In this document: positions 38,087 to 48,176 of the stretch, piece after piece
Layout of the letters: each line of letters starts with the position of its first letter
How positions within the stretch are numbered: position 1 is the first letter of the stretch
Assembly: GCF_042219825.1 (NCBI RefSeq)
Contig: NZ_JBHJHQ010000006.1
Coordinates: forward strand, 62,001 to 126,000
Origin: JBHJHP01 sp042219825
GTDB lineage: Bacteria > Bacteroidota > Bacteroidia > Bacteroidales > UBA5342
Reading direction: 5' to 3'
Length of the DNA stretch: 64,000 bases
Translations under genes and position numbers: made by a program
Notes under the pieces: model-generated
What the model saw: only the letters and a program-made list of their open reading frames with translations
Database searches by the model: none
What the model was told of the DNA's origin: nothing

Positions 38087-40375
38087 ATGAGTTTTAATAA
38101 GAAAAAATCTGTCCTGTTGTTATTTTTGATAATTGTACTCCATGGATTCGCCCAGAATAAAAATCTTGCGGATTATGTGAATACGTTACAGGGGACCAAT
38201 TCTAAGTTTGAATTGACACACGGTAATACTTATCCTACTACTGCTTTACCTTTTGCTATGCATACATGGACACCTCAAACAGGGCCGAATGGTGATGGTT
38301 GGAAATATCAGTATTTCAAAGATGAAATAAGAGGTTTTCAGCAGGCCCACCAGTGCAGTTCATGGACCAATGATTATGCGGTTTTTTCTTTAATGCCGGT
38401 AACCGGAGAATTAATACTGGATCAGGAAGAAAGAGCATCACAATTTAGTCATAAGGATGAAATAGCAAAACCTTACTATTATTCGGTCACCTTTAAAAAC
38501 GGTATAAAAACAGAAATAGCACCGGGGGAGAGGAGTTCGCATATGCAATTTTCTTTTCCTGAAAAATCAAATGCATATATAGTCTTTGATGGATATACAG
38601 GCTACAGTGAAGTAAAGATAGACCCTGATAAACGCACAATAACAGGTTATGTACACAATGGAAGAGGACTGAAAAAAAACTTCAGGGATTATTTTATTAT
38701 AAAATTTGATAAGCCGTTCAAATCATATGGTGTATGGGAAAACAGGGAACGGGGAAGATGGAATGATAAAACTGAACTTTCAGGCAAAGGTGCAGGGGCA
38801 TGGATTAAATTTGAGGAGGGTGTAAAGGTTCAGGCAAAAATAGGCTCTTCTTACATAAGTCCTGACCAGGCATTGTTGAATATGAAGAGGGAGATTGGAA
38901 AAAATTCATCATTCGAAAAAACAAAGAATAGTGCTTTTAAAATATGGAATGAGTATCTAAGCCAGATCGTTGTTGAGGGAGATTCGGAAGATGACAAAGC
39001 GACATTTTATTCCTGTTTTTTCAGGGCAAGTCTTTTTTCCAGAATGTTTTACGAATACGATGAAAACGGTGAACCCTATTATTTTAGTCCGTATGATGGT
39101 AAAGTTCATAAAGGATACCTTTTTACAGATACTGGATTCTGGGACACATTCAGAGCTCAGTTCCCGTTAAATGCACTTTTGCATCCAACCATGCACGGAA
39201 GGTATGTGGCAGGATTGCTGGATGCATATGATCAGTGTGGTTGGTTACCTTCATGGTCTTTTCCTGGAGAGGCCGGTAGTATGATTGGAAATCATGCCAT
39301 TTCGTTACTGACTGATTCCTGGGTAAAGGGAATCCGGACATTTGACCCTGATAAAGCACTAAGAGCATATTTTCATGAGGCAACAAATAAGGGACCATGG
39401 GGAGCTGCAAACGGAAGGCACGGCTGGCACGATTATTATATTCTTGGTTATGTGCCTTATCCGAAATATGGCGAAGGTACTGCAAAGACACTTGAATACG
39501 CATATGATGATTTTTGTGGCTATAATCTGGCAAGACTAACCGGAAATAAATTGTTTGAAGATGCATTTGCGAGACAAATGTTTAATTATAAAAATGTCTT
39601 TGATCCTCAAACCGGATTTATGAGAGGCCGGGACAAAAATGGACAGTGGAATAAGAATTTTGATCCGTATGAATGGGGTGGACCTTACACGGAAGGAAAT
39701 GCATGGCAATATCTGTGGTCTGTTTTCCATGATCCTCAGGGGCTTGTTGATTTACTTGGGGGTGAAGAGAACTTTGTAGCGAAAATGGATTCTGTATTCA
39801 CGCTTCCTAACACTGTAAATGTGGGTACTTATGGCTATCAGATTCATGAAATGACGGAAATGCAGATGGCTGGTTTAGGACAATATGCGCACGGAAATCA
39901 GCCTATACAACACATGATATACCTGTATAATTATGCCGGTGCTCCATGGAAGTCTCAGCAAAAGGCACGCGAAGTAATGAAGAAGTTATACAATGCCACG
40001 GAAAATGGTTATCCGGGCGATGAAGATCAGGGGCAGACTTCATCATGGTATGTATTGAGTGCAATGGGTTTTTACAGCGTATGTCCGGGAACAGATCAGT
40101 ATGTATTTGGAAGCCCCGTATTTAAAAAAGTCACTCTGACTCTGGAAAACGGGAATACGTTTATCGTTGAAGCAGAAAATAACAGTGATCGCAATGTATA
40201 CATCCAGTCTGCAACATTGAATGGTCAGCCGTATTCTAAGAATTATATCCGCTATTCAGATATTTCCAACGGAGGGATCCTGAAATTTGTAATGGGCCCC
40301 AAACCAAATAAGAAAAGAGGAATAGGGGACAGTGACAAACCATTTTCTGTATCAAATGAATATAAACTAAAATAA
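38087..40375 (+). CDS. GH92 alpha-mannosidase (second)
   Basis: A 762-residue GH92 enzyme with a signal peptide ending HGFAQ. The N-terminal LADYVNTLQGTNSKFELTHG aligns with the same part of the GH92 at 33988. The likely acid is Glu536 (TEGNAWQYLWSVFHD), and the likely base pair is Asp645/Asp647 in GDEDQGQTSSWYVLSAMGFY. ATG 38087 is used; a TTG further upstream adds nothing to the signal. The two GH92 paralogs probably differ in linkage or decoration tolerance. Confidence 0.93.
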   Translation: MSFNKKKSVLLLFLIIVLHGFAQNKNLADYVNTLQGTNSKFELTHGNTYPTTALPFAMHTWTPQTGPNGDGWKYQYFKDEIRGFQQAHQCSSWTNDYAVFSLMPVTGELILDQEERASQFSHKDEIAKPYYYSVTFKNGIKTEIAPGERSSHMQFSFPEKSNAYIVFDGYTGYSEVKIDPDKRTITGYVHNGRGLKKNFRDYFIIKFDKPFKSYGVWENRERGRWNDKTELSGKGAGAWIKFEEGVKVQAKIGSSYISPDQALLNMKREIGKNSSFEKTKNSAFKIWNEYLSQIVVEGDSEDDKATFYSCFFRASLFSRMFYEYDENGEPYYFSPYDGKVHKGYLFTDTGFWDTFRAQFPLNALLHPTMHGRYVAGLLDAYDQCGWLPSWSFPGEAGSMIGNHAISLLTDSWVKGIRTFDPDKALRAYFHEATNKGPWGAANGRHGWHDYYILGYVPYPKYGEGTAKTLEYAYDDFCGYNLARLTGNKLFEDAFARQMFNYKNVFDPQTGFMRGRDKNGQWNKNFDPYEWGGPYTEGNAWQYLWSVFHDPQGLVDLLGGEENFVAKMDSVFTLPNTVNVGTYGYQIHEMTEMQMAGLGQYAHGNQPIQHMIYLYNYAGAPWKSQQKAREVMKKLYNATENGYPGDEDQGQTSSWYVLSAMGFYSVCPGTDQYVFGSPVFKKVTLTLENGNTFIVEAENNSDRNVYIQSATLNGQPYSKNYIRYSDISNGGILKFVMGPKPNKKRGIGDSDKPFSVSNEYKLK

Positions 40376-40463
40376 GTTCTGATTCTGGATTATTATTGTC
40401 GATTTAGAATGACTAAATAGTAGATACACAAACAAATATTAACAAAGTACCATTAACAAAAGG

Positions 40464-42971
40464 ATGAATATTATGAAATTATTAGTGAGAGTAATACTGG
40501 TAATGATGCCGGTATTGACGTTTGCGCAGGATTGGCAGATGAAAGAGGCACCGTTAATGACTTCTTTTTCAAAGGATATAGATCCCAATAATGTACTTCC
40601 CGAATATCCGCGACCACAAATGGTAAGGGACCAGTGGATGAACCTTAACGGTATTTGGCAGTATCAACCCGGAGAAGGTATGACTGAACCGGTTCCGACA
40701 GGCGATCTTGCAGGAAAGGTTTTAGTTCCTTATCCTATTGAATCAGCAATTTCCGGGGTGATGGAATACCATCCTTTGTTTTGGTACCGAAGACTGTTTA
40801 CAGTTCCTGAAGCCTGGGAAGGGCAACGGGTTATTATTCACTTTGGGGCTGTGGATTACAGATCTCAGGTTATTATTAACGGAACGGCTGTTGGTATCCA
40901 TGCAGGAGGCTATGATCCTTTCAGCTATGATATCACTGATTATCTGAATGAATCCGGAGATCAGGAAATAATTGTAAGGGTGTATGACCCAACCGATGAC
41001 AAAGGCTATCCCAGAGGAAAACAAACGTTACATCCGGGAGGGATTATGTACACATCAACTTCCGGTATCTGGCAGACTGTTTGGCTGGAACCTGTACCGG
41101 TTTCGCACATCGAAGATTTAAAAATGATCCCGGATATTGATAACAGTAAACTAAATCTGACGGTAAATTCAGACGGTAATATGACCGGTGTCACTGTAAA
41201 AGCAACAGTAATGGATGGTGATACAGAAATTCAGTCAGTAACAGGTGCTGCTGATCAGGAATTGAACATTCCTGTGCCGAATCAAAAACTCTGGAGTCCC
41301 GAATCACCGTTCCTGTATAATCTGGAAGTTAAACTGGTAAAGGACGGTCAGACAGTAGACTCCATAGGCAGCTATTTTGGAATGCGCAAGATTTCGATGG
41401 AAGATGTGAATGGAATCAAAAAAATGTTTTTGAATAATGAATTTTTGTTCCAGATGGGGCCATTGGATCAGGGGTTCTGGCCGGATGGATTATATACCGC
41501 ACCGACTGATGAGGCGCTGAAGTATGATCTTGAAATGATTAAAACCTTCGGATTCAATATGGTAAGGAAACATATTAAAGTTGAACCCTACCGTTGGTAC
41601 TACTGGGCCGATAAACTTGGGGTACTGGTCTGGCAGGATATGCCTTCTATTAATTCCTATACCTCAAATCCGCAGCCCCTCGAAAAGGTGGCCTTTAAAA
41701 ATGAACTGCAAAAGCTGGTTGAAACTCATTTTAACTGTCCATCAATCATTATGTGGGTAGTGTTTAATGAAGCTCAGGGACAGCACGATACAAAGGAACT
41801 GGTTCAAATGGTTATGGATATGGATCCGTCAAGGCTGGTTAACCAGGCAAGTGGTGGATGGCATGAAGGTGTCGGACATGTTCTGGATCATCACAGCTAT
41901 CCGCCTCCATCATATCTTGAAAGTACAGATCAGATTATGGCCTGCGGTGAATATGGTGGATTGGGGTATATTGTGGACGGTCACTTATGGAACGCTGATG
42001 ATCTGTTTCAGTATGTGACTTTGCCAACTACCGATGCTTTGGCTTCAACTTACGAGGACTTTGCAGATCAGCTAACCATCTATAAGACCAATAACGGCTT
42101 AAGTGCTGCTGTTTATACTGAGATAACCGATGTGGAAATTGAATTGAACGGATTAATGACATACGATCGTTTAATCAAACCAAATGTAAAACGCATTCGT
42201 GATGCTAACCGTAAAGTAATTTATCATGATCTTTATAAAGCGGTGGTTGTACCAGCTTCAGAGAAGGATCCGCAGATATGGAAATTTACTGTTTCACAAC
42301 CCGCAGCTAACTGGTACACACCCGACTTTTCAGATGCTGGCTGGAATGCGGGTAGTGCAGGATTTGGGACGGAAGGAACACCGGGAGCAGTTGTAAGAAC
42401 TAACTGGGACACAGAAGATATCTGGATGAGACGGGAATTTCATTTAGCTGATCTTGAAGGTGTAAATATGGATAATCTTGTCCTGAACATACATCATGAT
42501 GAGGATTGCGAGGTTTATTTTAACGGGGTTTTAGCCACATCTTTAAGCGGATATACATCAAAGTATGTAACAGCAGAAATAAATGCTGAAGCTAAAAATG
42601 CGCTGAAAGCAAACAGTGATAATATTATGGCTATTCATTGTAAACAAACCGGGGGTGGACAATATATTGATGCAGGCATTTCCATGCTAAGTCTGGATGA
42701 ACCGATTCTGAAAAATCCGAATTTTGTATCAACTGCTCAGAAAAAAGACGAAGTAAGTATTTTTCCGGTACCTGTTGATGATTTTCTGAACTTTTCAAAA
42801 CCATACAAGGAAACAGTTATGGCCTGTATATATGATATTAACGGAGCAGAAGTTAAGCGCATGACAGGAAGGTTGAGTGGGATAGATGTTTCTGAATTAA
42901 ATCCAGGCGTGTACCTTCTGAAAGTTGAAGAAGGAAGCAGTACCAGGAACTTTAGATTTGTCAGTAAATGA
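40464..42971 (+). CDS. GH2 family glycoside hydrolase with C-terminal beta-sandwich module and T9SS domain
   Basis: An 835-residue secreted GH2 enzyme. A signal peptide is followed by a sugar-binding jelly roll (about 45-215, LNGIWQYQPGEG ... HFGAVDYRSQVIINGTAVG), an immunoglobulin-like domain (about 215-310) and a TIM barrel (about 310-595). The acid/base is Glu436 (FNEAQGQHD) and the nucleophile Glu496 (ACGEYGG). At about 603-742 comes the locus-specific module (GFGTEGTPGAVVRTNW ... DIWMRREF ... NIHHDEDCEVYFNGVLA ... GGQYIDAGI), then a T9SS sorting domain (about 755-835). GH2 covers beta-galactosidase, beta-mannosidase, beta-glucuronidase and others; the specificity is not readable. It forms a tandem pair with the gene at 43121. 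Confidence 0.9.
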   Translation: MNIMKLLVRVILVMMPVLTFAQDWQMKEAPLMTSFSKDIDPNNVLPEYPRPQMVRDQWMNLNGIWQYQPGEGMTEPVPTGDLAGKVLVPYPIESAISGVMEYHPLFWYRRLFTVPEAWEGQRVIIHFGAVDYRSQVIINGTAVGIHAGGYDPFSYDITDYLNESGDQEIIVRVYDPTDDKGYPRGKQTLHPGGIMYTSTSGIWQTVWLEPVPVSHIEDLKMIPDIDNSKLNLTVNSDGNMTGVTVKATVMDGDTEIQSVTGAADQELNIPVPNQKLWSPESPFLYNLEVKLVKDGQTVDSIGSYFGMRKISMEDVNGIKKMFLNNEFLFQMGPLDQGFWPDGLYTAPTDEALKYDLEMIKTFGFNMVRKHIKVEPYRWYYWADKLGVLVWQDMPSINSYTSNPQPLEKVAFKNELQKLVETHFNCPSIIMWVVFNEAQGQHDTKELVQMVMDMDPSRLVNQASGGWHEGVGHVLDHHSYPPPSYLESTDQIMACGEYGGLGYIVDGHLWNADDLFQYVTLPTTDALASTYEDFADQLTIYKTNNGLSAAVYTEITDVEIELNGLMTYDRLIKPNVKRIRDANRKVIYHDLYKAVVVPASEKDPQIWKFTVSQPAANWYTPDFSDAGWNAGSAGFGTEGTPGAVVRTNWDTEDIWMRREFHLADLEGVNMDNLVLNIHHDEDCEVYFNGVLATSLSGYTSKYVTAEINAEAKNALKANSDNIMAIHCKQTGGGQYIDAGISMLSLDEPILKNPNFVSTAQKKDEVSIFPVPVDDFLNFSKPYKETVMACIYDINGAEVKRMTGRLSGIDVSELNPGVYLLKVEEGSSTRNFRFVSK

Positions 42972-43043
42972 TATACCCAATACGGTGTATGTTGGTGCAT
43001 TGCACTTATACATTTTACAATATAAATTAAATAAGCGTTTGAT

Positions 43044-43090
43044 AAGGGTGTTGATATGTAGTTAGTACAGTTGACACCCTTTATCTTTTA
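43044..43090 (+). terminator. Weak inverted repeat between the GH2 genes
   Basis: An 8-bp stem AAGGGTGT / ACACCCTT (43044-43051 with 43074-43081), with a long 22-base loop, is followed by TTATCTTTTA. It could be a weak terminator or an attenuation site between the two GH2 genes. Confidence 0.35.
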
Positions 43091-43120
43091 ATATAGAAAT
43101 CAGACATTAAACCAATTCAA

Positions 43121-45616
43121 ATGAAGACTACGTTGATAGTTATTTTTGCACTTTTCCTGTCATTTTCGGGTAATGCGCAACAATGGGAAATGAAAGAGGC
43201 ACCTTTAATGACCCGGTTTTCATCAGAAATTAATCCTGACAGTGTTCTTCCGGAATATCCACGTCCACAAATGGTGCGTGACCATTGGCTTAACCTGAAT
43301 GGTATATGGCAATTTCAGCCTGGTACAGCATTGACAGATCCTGTTCCTACAGGAGATCTCTCAAGAAAAATACTTGTACCATTTCCAGTCGAGTCTGCCA
43401 TTTCCGGAATAATGGAACATCATCCATATGTTTGGTACCGTCGGACATTTACTGTTCCTGAAACATGGAATGGTAAGAGAATAATGATACATTTCGGAGC
43501 TGTGGATTATTACTCTGAAATTTTTATAAACGGAATTTCAGTTGGGAATCATTACGGTGGATATGATCCGTTCAAATTTGATATTACAGAATATCTTAGC
43601 GGATCGGGGACACAGGAAATAATAGTCCGTGTATTTGATCCAACCGACGACAGAGGATTTCCGAGGGGCAAACAGACCTTATATCCTGGCGGAATAATGT
43701 ATACTTCTGTCACAGGAATATGGCAAACCGTATGGTTGGAACCTGTTCCGGAAAACCGGATCGGTTCAATAAGATTAATTCCGGATATTGATCATGGACA
43801 ACTTAAGTTAAGCGTTAATTCTGCTGGTGATATGGCAGGAATTATTGTGGATGCTACTGTACTTGATGAAGGAAGTGTGATTCAAACACAAAGCGGTAAT
43901 GCTGATGAAGTTATCACATTTAGTATACCCAACCAGAAATTATGGTCACCGGATAATCCGTTCTTGTATGATTTGCAGGTAAAATTGGTTAAGGATGGTG
44001 TTACAGTGGATTCGATCGGCAGTTATTTCGGAATGAGGAAAATTTCGGTTCAGGAGGAAGATGGTATTCAGAAACTTTATCTTAATAATAAATTCCTGTT
44101 TCAGCATGGCCCCTTGGACCAGGGATTCTGGCCGGATGGCATATATACCGCCCCAACGGATGAAGCGCTTCGCTATGACCTGGAAATGATAAAAATGTTT
44201 GGATTTAATATGGTAAGAAAACATATTAAAGTTGAACCTTACCGATGGTATTACTGGGCCGATAAACTGGGTATAATGGTCTGGCAGGATATGCCTTCGG
44301 AGAATTCATATACTTCTAATCCAAAGGCAATTGAAAAATCAGCGTTTAAAAATGAATTAAAGAAAATGGTTGAGTTACACTGGAATAGTCCTTCTATTGT
44401 AATTTGGGTAATCTTTAATGAAAGCCAGGGACAGCACGATACACCTCAACTGGTTCAGATGGTAAAAGATATGGATTCTACAAGGCTTGTTAATCAGGCC
44501 AGCGGTGGAAGTCATTTTGATGTTGGAGATATTCTTGATATACATTCATATCCACCTCCTGCGTGTCCCACAAGTACAACACAAGTGCTAGCCTGCGGTG
44601 AATTTGGAGGTGTTGGCTATAAAATACCAGGACATTTATGGAGTGATGGCTTTGGATATGTTATGGCAGCCGATGAAGAAGAATATCTGGCTTATTATGA
44701 GAATTATATGAGTCAGGTTACAACCCTAAAAACCAATTCAGGATTAAGTGCGTCCGTATATACTGAAATTACTGATGTAGAAACTGAGCTAAACGGGCTT
44801 TTAACATATGACAGAACGATAAAGGCTAATATTAACAGAATTTACAATGCCAACCGATTAATTATTGATCATAACATATACTATGCTGATGTGATAAGGA
44901 CGTCGAAAGATGAAGCGCAAATGTGGAGATATCGGTATACTTCTCCTGAATCTAATTGGTATGAACCACAGTATTCAGATGTGGACTGGTCTGAAGGAGA
45001 GGCCGGTTTTGGAACGGACGGTACTCCAGGGGCTATTGTAAGAACTGTATGGAATACTGAAGATATATGGCTAAGGCGGGAATTTTACCTGGGTGATCTT
45101 TCCAACATCAATACCGATAATTTTGTATTGAATATTCATCACGATGAGGATTGCGAAGTATACATAAATGGCGTGCTGGCTGCCACTTTCACTGGTTGGA
45201 CAACCAATTATATAACAGCGGCTATTAGCGATGCCGCCAAAAATGCCTTAAAATCTAATGATCAAAACCTGATTGCCATTCATTGTAAACAAATTTTTGG
45301 TGGTCAATACATTGATGCAGGAATATCTATTGTAAGTGTAGATGATCCCAATATCACCATTCCCAATTCAATTAACGTCCCAGTAGATAAAAATAAGGTT
45401 AGTATATATCCTTGTCCCACTAAGGAATATATCAGTCTGTCCGGAAATTTTCAGTCAGCTGTTACATCAAATATTTATAATATTAATGGAGAAAAAGTCA
45501 AGGTTATTGAGAGTAATCCTAAAAGGATTCAGGTTTCAGACCTTAATGCAGGATTGTACATGTTGGAAGTCAATGATGGGAATAGTGCTAAAAAATACAG
45601 GTTTATAAAAGAATAG
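43121..45616 (+). CDS. GH2 family glycoside hydrolase (second, tandem paralog)
   Basis: An 831-residue close paralog of the GH2 at 40464 with the same domain order. The acid/base is Glu434 (FNESQGQHD) and the nucleophile Glu494 (ACGEFGG). Long segments are shared, for example KHIKVEPYRWYYWADKLG. The beta-sandwich module is at about 599-738 (GFGTDGTPGAIVRTVW ... DIWLRREFYL ... NIHHDEDCEVYINGVLAA), and a T9SS domain ends in KYRFIKE. The pair looks like a local gene duplication that may have separated in specificity. Confidence 0.9.
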   Translation: MKTTLIVIFALFLSFSGNAQQWEMKEAPLMTRFSSEINPDSVLPEYPRPQMVRDHWLNLNGIWQFQPGTALTDPVPTGDLSRKILVPFPVESAISGIMEHHPYVWYRRTFTVPETWNGKRIMIHFGAVDYYSEIFINGISVGNHYGGYDPFKFDITEYLSGSGTQEIIVRVFDPTDDRGFPRGKQTLYPGGIMYTSVTGIWQTVWLEPVPENRIGSIRLIPDIDHGQLKLSVNSAGDMAGIIVDATVLDEGSVIQTQSGNADEVITFSIPNQKLWSPDNPFLYDLQVKLVKDGVTVDSIGSYFGMRKISVQEEDGIQKLYLNNKFLFQHGPLDQGFWPDGIYTAPTDEALRYDLEMIKMFGFNMVRKHIKVEPYRWYYWADKLGIMVWQDMPSENSYTSNPKAIEKSAFKNELKKMVELHWNSPSIVIWVIFNESQGQHDTPQLVQMVKDMDSTRLVNQASGGSHFDVGDILDIHSYPPPACPTSTTQVLACGEFGGVGYKIPGHLWSDGFGYVMAADEEEYLAYYENYMSQVTTLKTNSGLSASVYTEITDVETELNGLLTYDRTIKANINRIYNANRLIIDHNIYYADVIRTSKDEAQMWRYRYTSPESNWYEPQYSDVDWSEGEAGFGTDGTPGAIVRTVWNTEDIWLRREFYLGDLSNINTDNFVLNIHHDEDCEVYINGVLAATFTGWTTNYITAAISDAAKNALKSNDQNLIAIHCKQIFGGQYIDAGISIVSVDDPNITIPNSINVPVDKNKVSIYPCPTKEYISLSGNFQSAVTSNIYNINGEKVKVIESNPKRIQVSDLNAGLYMLEVNDGNSAKKYRFIKE

Positions 45617-45630
45617 ACCCCATGATTTAA

Positions 45631-45668
45631 AACAAAACAGGCTGCCTTTTAAGGCAGCCTGTTTTGTT
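45631..45668. terminator. Bidirectional terminator between convergent genes
   Basis: A perfect 16-bp stem (45631-45646 with 45653-45668) has a six-base TTTTAA loop. It has A-rich and T-rich flanks, so it can act on both strands. It lies just after the plus-strand GH2, and the last two stem bases overlap the stop codon of the minus-strand esterase. Confidence 0.9.
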
Positions 45669-47616
45669 ATTTTTCGGTTATCCCTTTCCAGGTATCTGTT
45701 CTGAACGGAACTGCCGGTAAACCTTCTTTATTATACAGGTTTAAATCATCCGGATTATCGGCCCATCCAAAGCGTACTGCAACTGGATTTTCTACTTCGT
45801 CAGAATAAATAACTACAGAATTGTTGTCCAGAAGCTTACCTCTTGCCCAATGAAAAACTTTATCTTTCCCTGCTACAGCAAAAGCTTTCAGGTAACCGTA
45901 TTTGTCTTTCAGCATTAAACCGCTACCCGTATTACTAAAATGTATAATAACCTTATTCCCATTAATTTCCATGGATTCATAGGTAGGACCTGAATTTACC
46001 ACATCTTTCCCATATGCAACTTTTAATGCATTTAATTCAAGCCGCTTTCCAACATCCTGTTTGTTTTTAGGATGAATATCGTTTGCATTGCCAATGTCTA
46101 TGGCCAGTGCCATTCCTGTATTGGGAAGATCCAGTGCCATGGTTTGTGCTTCACGCAATTCGGCCCATTCACTTTCAGCAGGTTGATTTTTAGCAGGCAT
46201 AAAGTTTGCCAGTTGAACCCAAAGAAACGGAAAGTCACCCAAATCCCAGTGTGTCCGCCAGTCAGTTATCAGGCTTTTAAATACGCGCCTGTATTGGTAT
46301 GCCCTGTCAGCATTGGATTCTCCCTGATACCAGATAGCACCTTTAATGCCGTAAGGTATAATCGGGTTAAGCATTCCGTTGTAAAGCAGTGTAGGGTATG
46401 CATTAGGGCTGATATAGGATGAGACAGGAAATACCTCTGTAAATTTCACTTTCCAGTCACCGGCCAACGAAATATCCCCATTTGAAGTTTTAAATTTGAG
46501 AGCGTCTTTATTCCCATAAATACCACCTCCACCGCCAGTATCCAGAACCCGAATAGCTATTACGTTATCTCCTTCATGTAAGACGCCTGGTTCAATTTTA
46601 TAAATACGATCCAGATTATACTCATTGGTCTTTCCAATTTCTTTACCGTTGATCCAGGTAATATCCTGATCGTCAATTTTTGCCAGATAAACATCATTCA
46701 CGTTTTCTGCCTGTTCTTTGGTCAGATATACATGTTTTCTGTACCAGCAAATACCATCCACATCGGCATAACCCTCTGATTCCCATAATTCCGGAGCATT
46801 GATTGTACTCCAGTTCTTATCATCCAGCTTTGGATCCGCAAAAACCGCTTTGCCATCTAATATTCCCTTATCCTTTGCCGGGATTTTGCCACCGAAAAGA
46901 TCTGCCATCTTTTTAGTTTTTTCCTTTGCGTAGTTATCGAGATCAAGGGTCTTTAGTTTTCCCAGTGCATTGTTAAAATCCGGATCATTTTCAATGACAT
47001 CAGGGCTGATCCATGTTTCTGCTACGGTTCCTCCCCAGGATGTGTGGATCATCCCGACCGGAACCTGAAGGTCTTTCATAAGGTCCCGGGCAAAAAAGTA
47101 ACCTACAGCTGAAAAATCTCCCACCGTTTCAGGCGTACAAATCTCCCATTCACCACCGGCAAGATCCGCTTCCGGAGACTGGCTCACACGCTTTGGAACA
47201 GTAAACATCCTTAATTTGGGGTAATTGGCTTCTGCGATCTCCTGCGTACTGTTTTTAACACTTTGAACACTAAATTCCATGTTTGACTGTCCCGAACATA
47301 CCCAGACTTCACCAATCAGAATATCATCAAAAACGATTGTGTTATTTCCACTAATAACCATTTTGTATGGTCCACCATAATCCATCTCAGGGAGTTTAAC
47401 TAACCACTTCCCTTCCTTATTAGCCCTGGTGTGTATAGTTTTACCGGCAAACTCAATTTTAATTTTTTCACCTTTGTCAGCCCAACCCCAAATAGGATTT
47501 TTTAGTCCTTTTTGAAGGACCATACCAGGACCAAATATTTTAGCAACCTTGATATCTGCATCAACAGAGGCAACTGACAATAATCCCAGAAGAAAAAATA
47601 ATGCGATCTTTTTCAT
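45667..47616 (-). CDS. Sialate O-acetylesterase-type (SGNH/SASA) esterase
   Basis: A 649-residue exported carbohydrate esterase. After a signal peptide, a beta domain (about 22-100, IFGPGMVLQKGLKNPIWGWADKGE) leads into the SGNH catalytic domain with Ser111 in VCSGQSNMEFSV. Further landmarks are HTSWGGTVAETW and AIWYQGESNA. A jelly-roll domain (about 265-400, KNWSTINAPELWE ... WYRKHVYLT ... INGKEIG) is inserted into the catalytic domain, as usual for the family. I use the ATG at 47616 (MKKIALFFLLG) because the longer form hides the signal peptide. It would remove acetyl groups from glycans. It is the only large minus-strand gene in the PUL region. Sialic acid need not be the substrate. Confidence 0.88.
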   Translation of the reverse strand: MKKIALFFLLGLLSVASVDADIKVAKIFGPGMVLQKGLKNPIWGWADKGEKIKIEFAGKTIHTRANKEGKWLVKLPEMDYGGPYKMVISGNNTIVFDDILIGEVWVCSGQSNMEFSVQSVKNSTQEIAEANYPKLRMFTVPKRVSQSPEADLAGGEWEICTPETVGDFSAVGYFFARDLMKDLQVPVGMIHTSWGGTVAETWISPDVIENDPDFNNALGKLKTLDLDNYAKEKTKKMADLFGGKIPAKDKGILDGKAVFADPKLDDKNWSTINAPELWESEGYADVDGICWYRKHVYLTKEQAENVNDVYLAKIDDQDITWINGKEIGKTNEYNLDRIYKIEPGVLHEGDNVIAIRVLDTGGGGGIYGNKDALKFKTSNGDISLAGDWKVKFTEVFPVSSYISPNAYPTLLYNGMLNPIIPYGIKGAIWYQGESNADRAYQYRRVFKSLITDWRTHWDLGDFPFLWVQLANFMPAKNQPAESEWAELREAQTMALDLPNTGMALAIDIGNANDIHPKNKQDVGKRLELNALKVAYGKDVVNSGPTYESMEINGNKVIIHFSNTGSGLMLKDKYGYLKAFAVAGKDKVFHWARGKLLDNNSVVIYSDEVENPVAVRFGWADNPDDLNLYNKEGLPAVPFRTDTWKGITEK

Positions 47617-48176
47617 TTTATATTGATTTGAATTTTCGTATTCAAGGTTTCCAGCGTACCTGGTACTGTCATTTAACAGGAACATATCATGTTGGTACAT
47701 ACACTATGGCTAGAAAAGATACTCATAATCTGTAGATAGCCTGACAAAAAATGAAATTTTTTTTAAAAAAATTAACTAAACCGGGATTTTTAATGAGTAA
47801 GGCAATTCGGCAGGTTGTATTAGTAAACATAGAGTTAGCTTTAGTCATATATGATTTATTTGTATGGTTAAAGGAGAAATCCGAAACAATAAAACAATTA
47901 CCGATCAGAATACCGGATTTAAAGCTGGTAACCTTCGGGTGCTTTTTACAGATTTTTGTTCTGTTGACAGTAATGTTGTGTCAGTTAAATCCCACAGAAC
48001 AGATTCTGTTTCCCATGTAGTTTTTATAAAACCGAATCAGCGAATTTCTGATTGCAACACCGGTTTAAAGCATGTGGAAAGGTTACCCTGTTGCAGTTCG
48101 TAAAACAAGTTAAAGTAGGAATTCATTTTTCCCAATATTAAGTGAATTATATAGTACAAACTTTAAATTTTTTATT
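47617..48176. other. Divergent intergenic region between esterase and LamG-repeat gene
   Basis: A 560-base gap that should hold promoters for both divergent genes. Two overlapping short open frames in different phases (47751-48020 and 47864-48103) have no recognisable motif and are not accepted as genes. An A/T-only palindromic stretch (ATTTTTTTTAAAAAAATT) lies near 47757-47773. Part of the gap is less AT-rich than other gaps here and may be decayed coding DNA. Confidence 0.45.

Noticed and set aside
39150..39566. Minus-strand 138-codon open frame inside the second GH92
   Set aside because: It is antisense to conserved GH92 sequence and has no recognisable feature of its own.
47751..48103. 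Two short overlapping plus-strand open frames
   Set aside because: They lie in different frames, have no motif, and sit where divergent promoters are expected.
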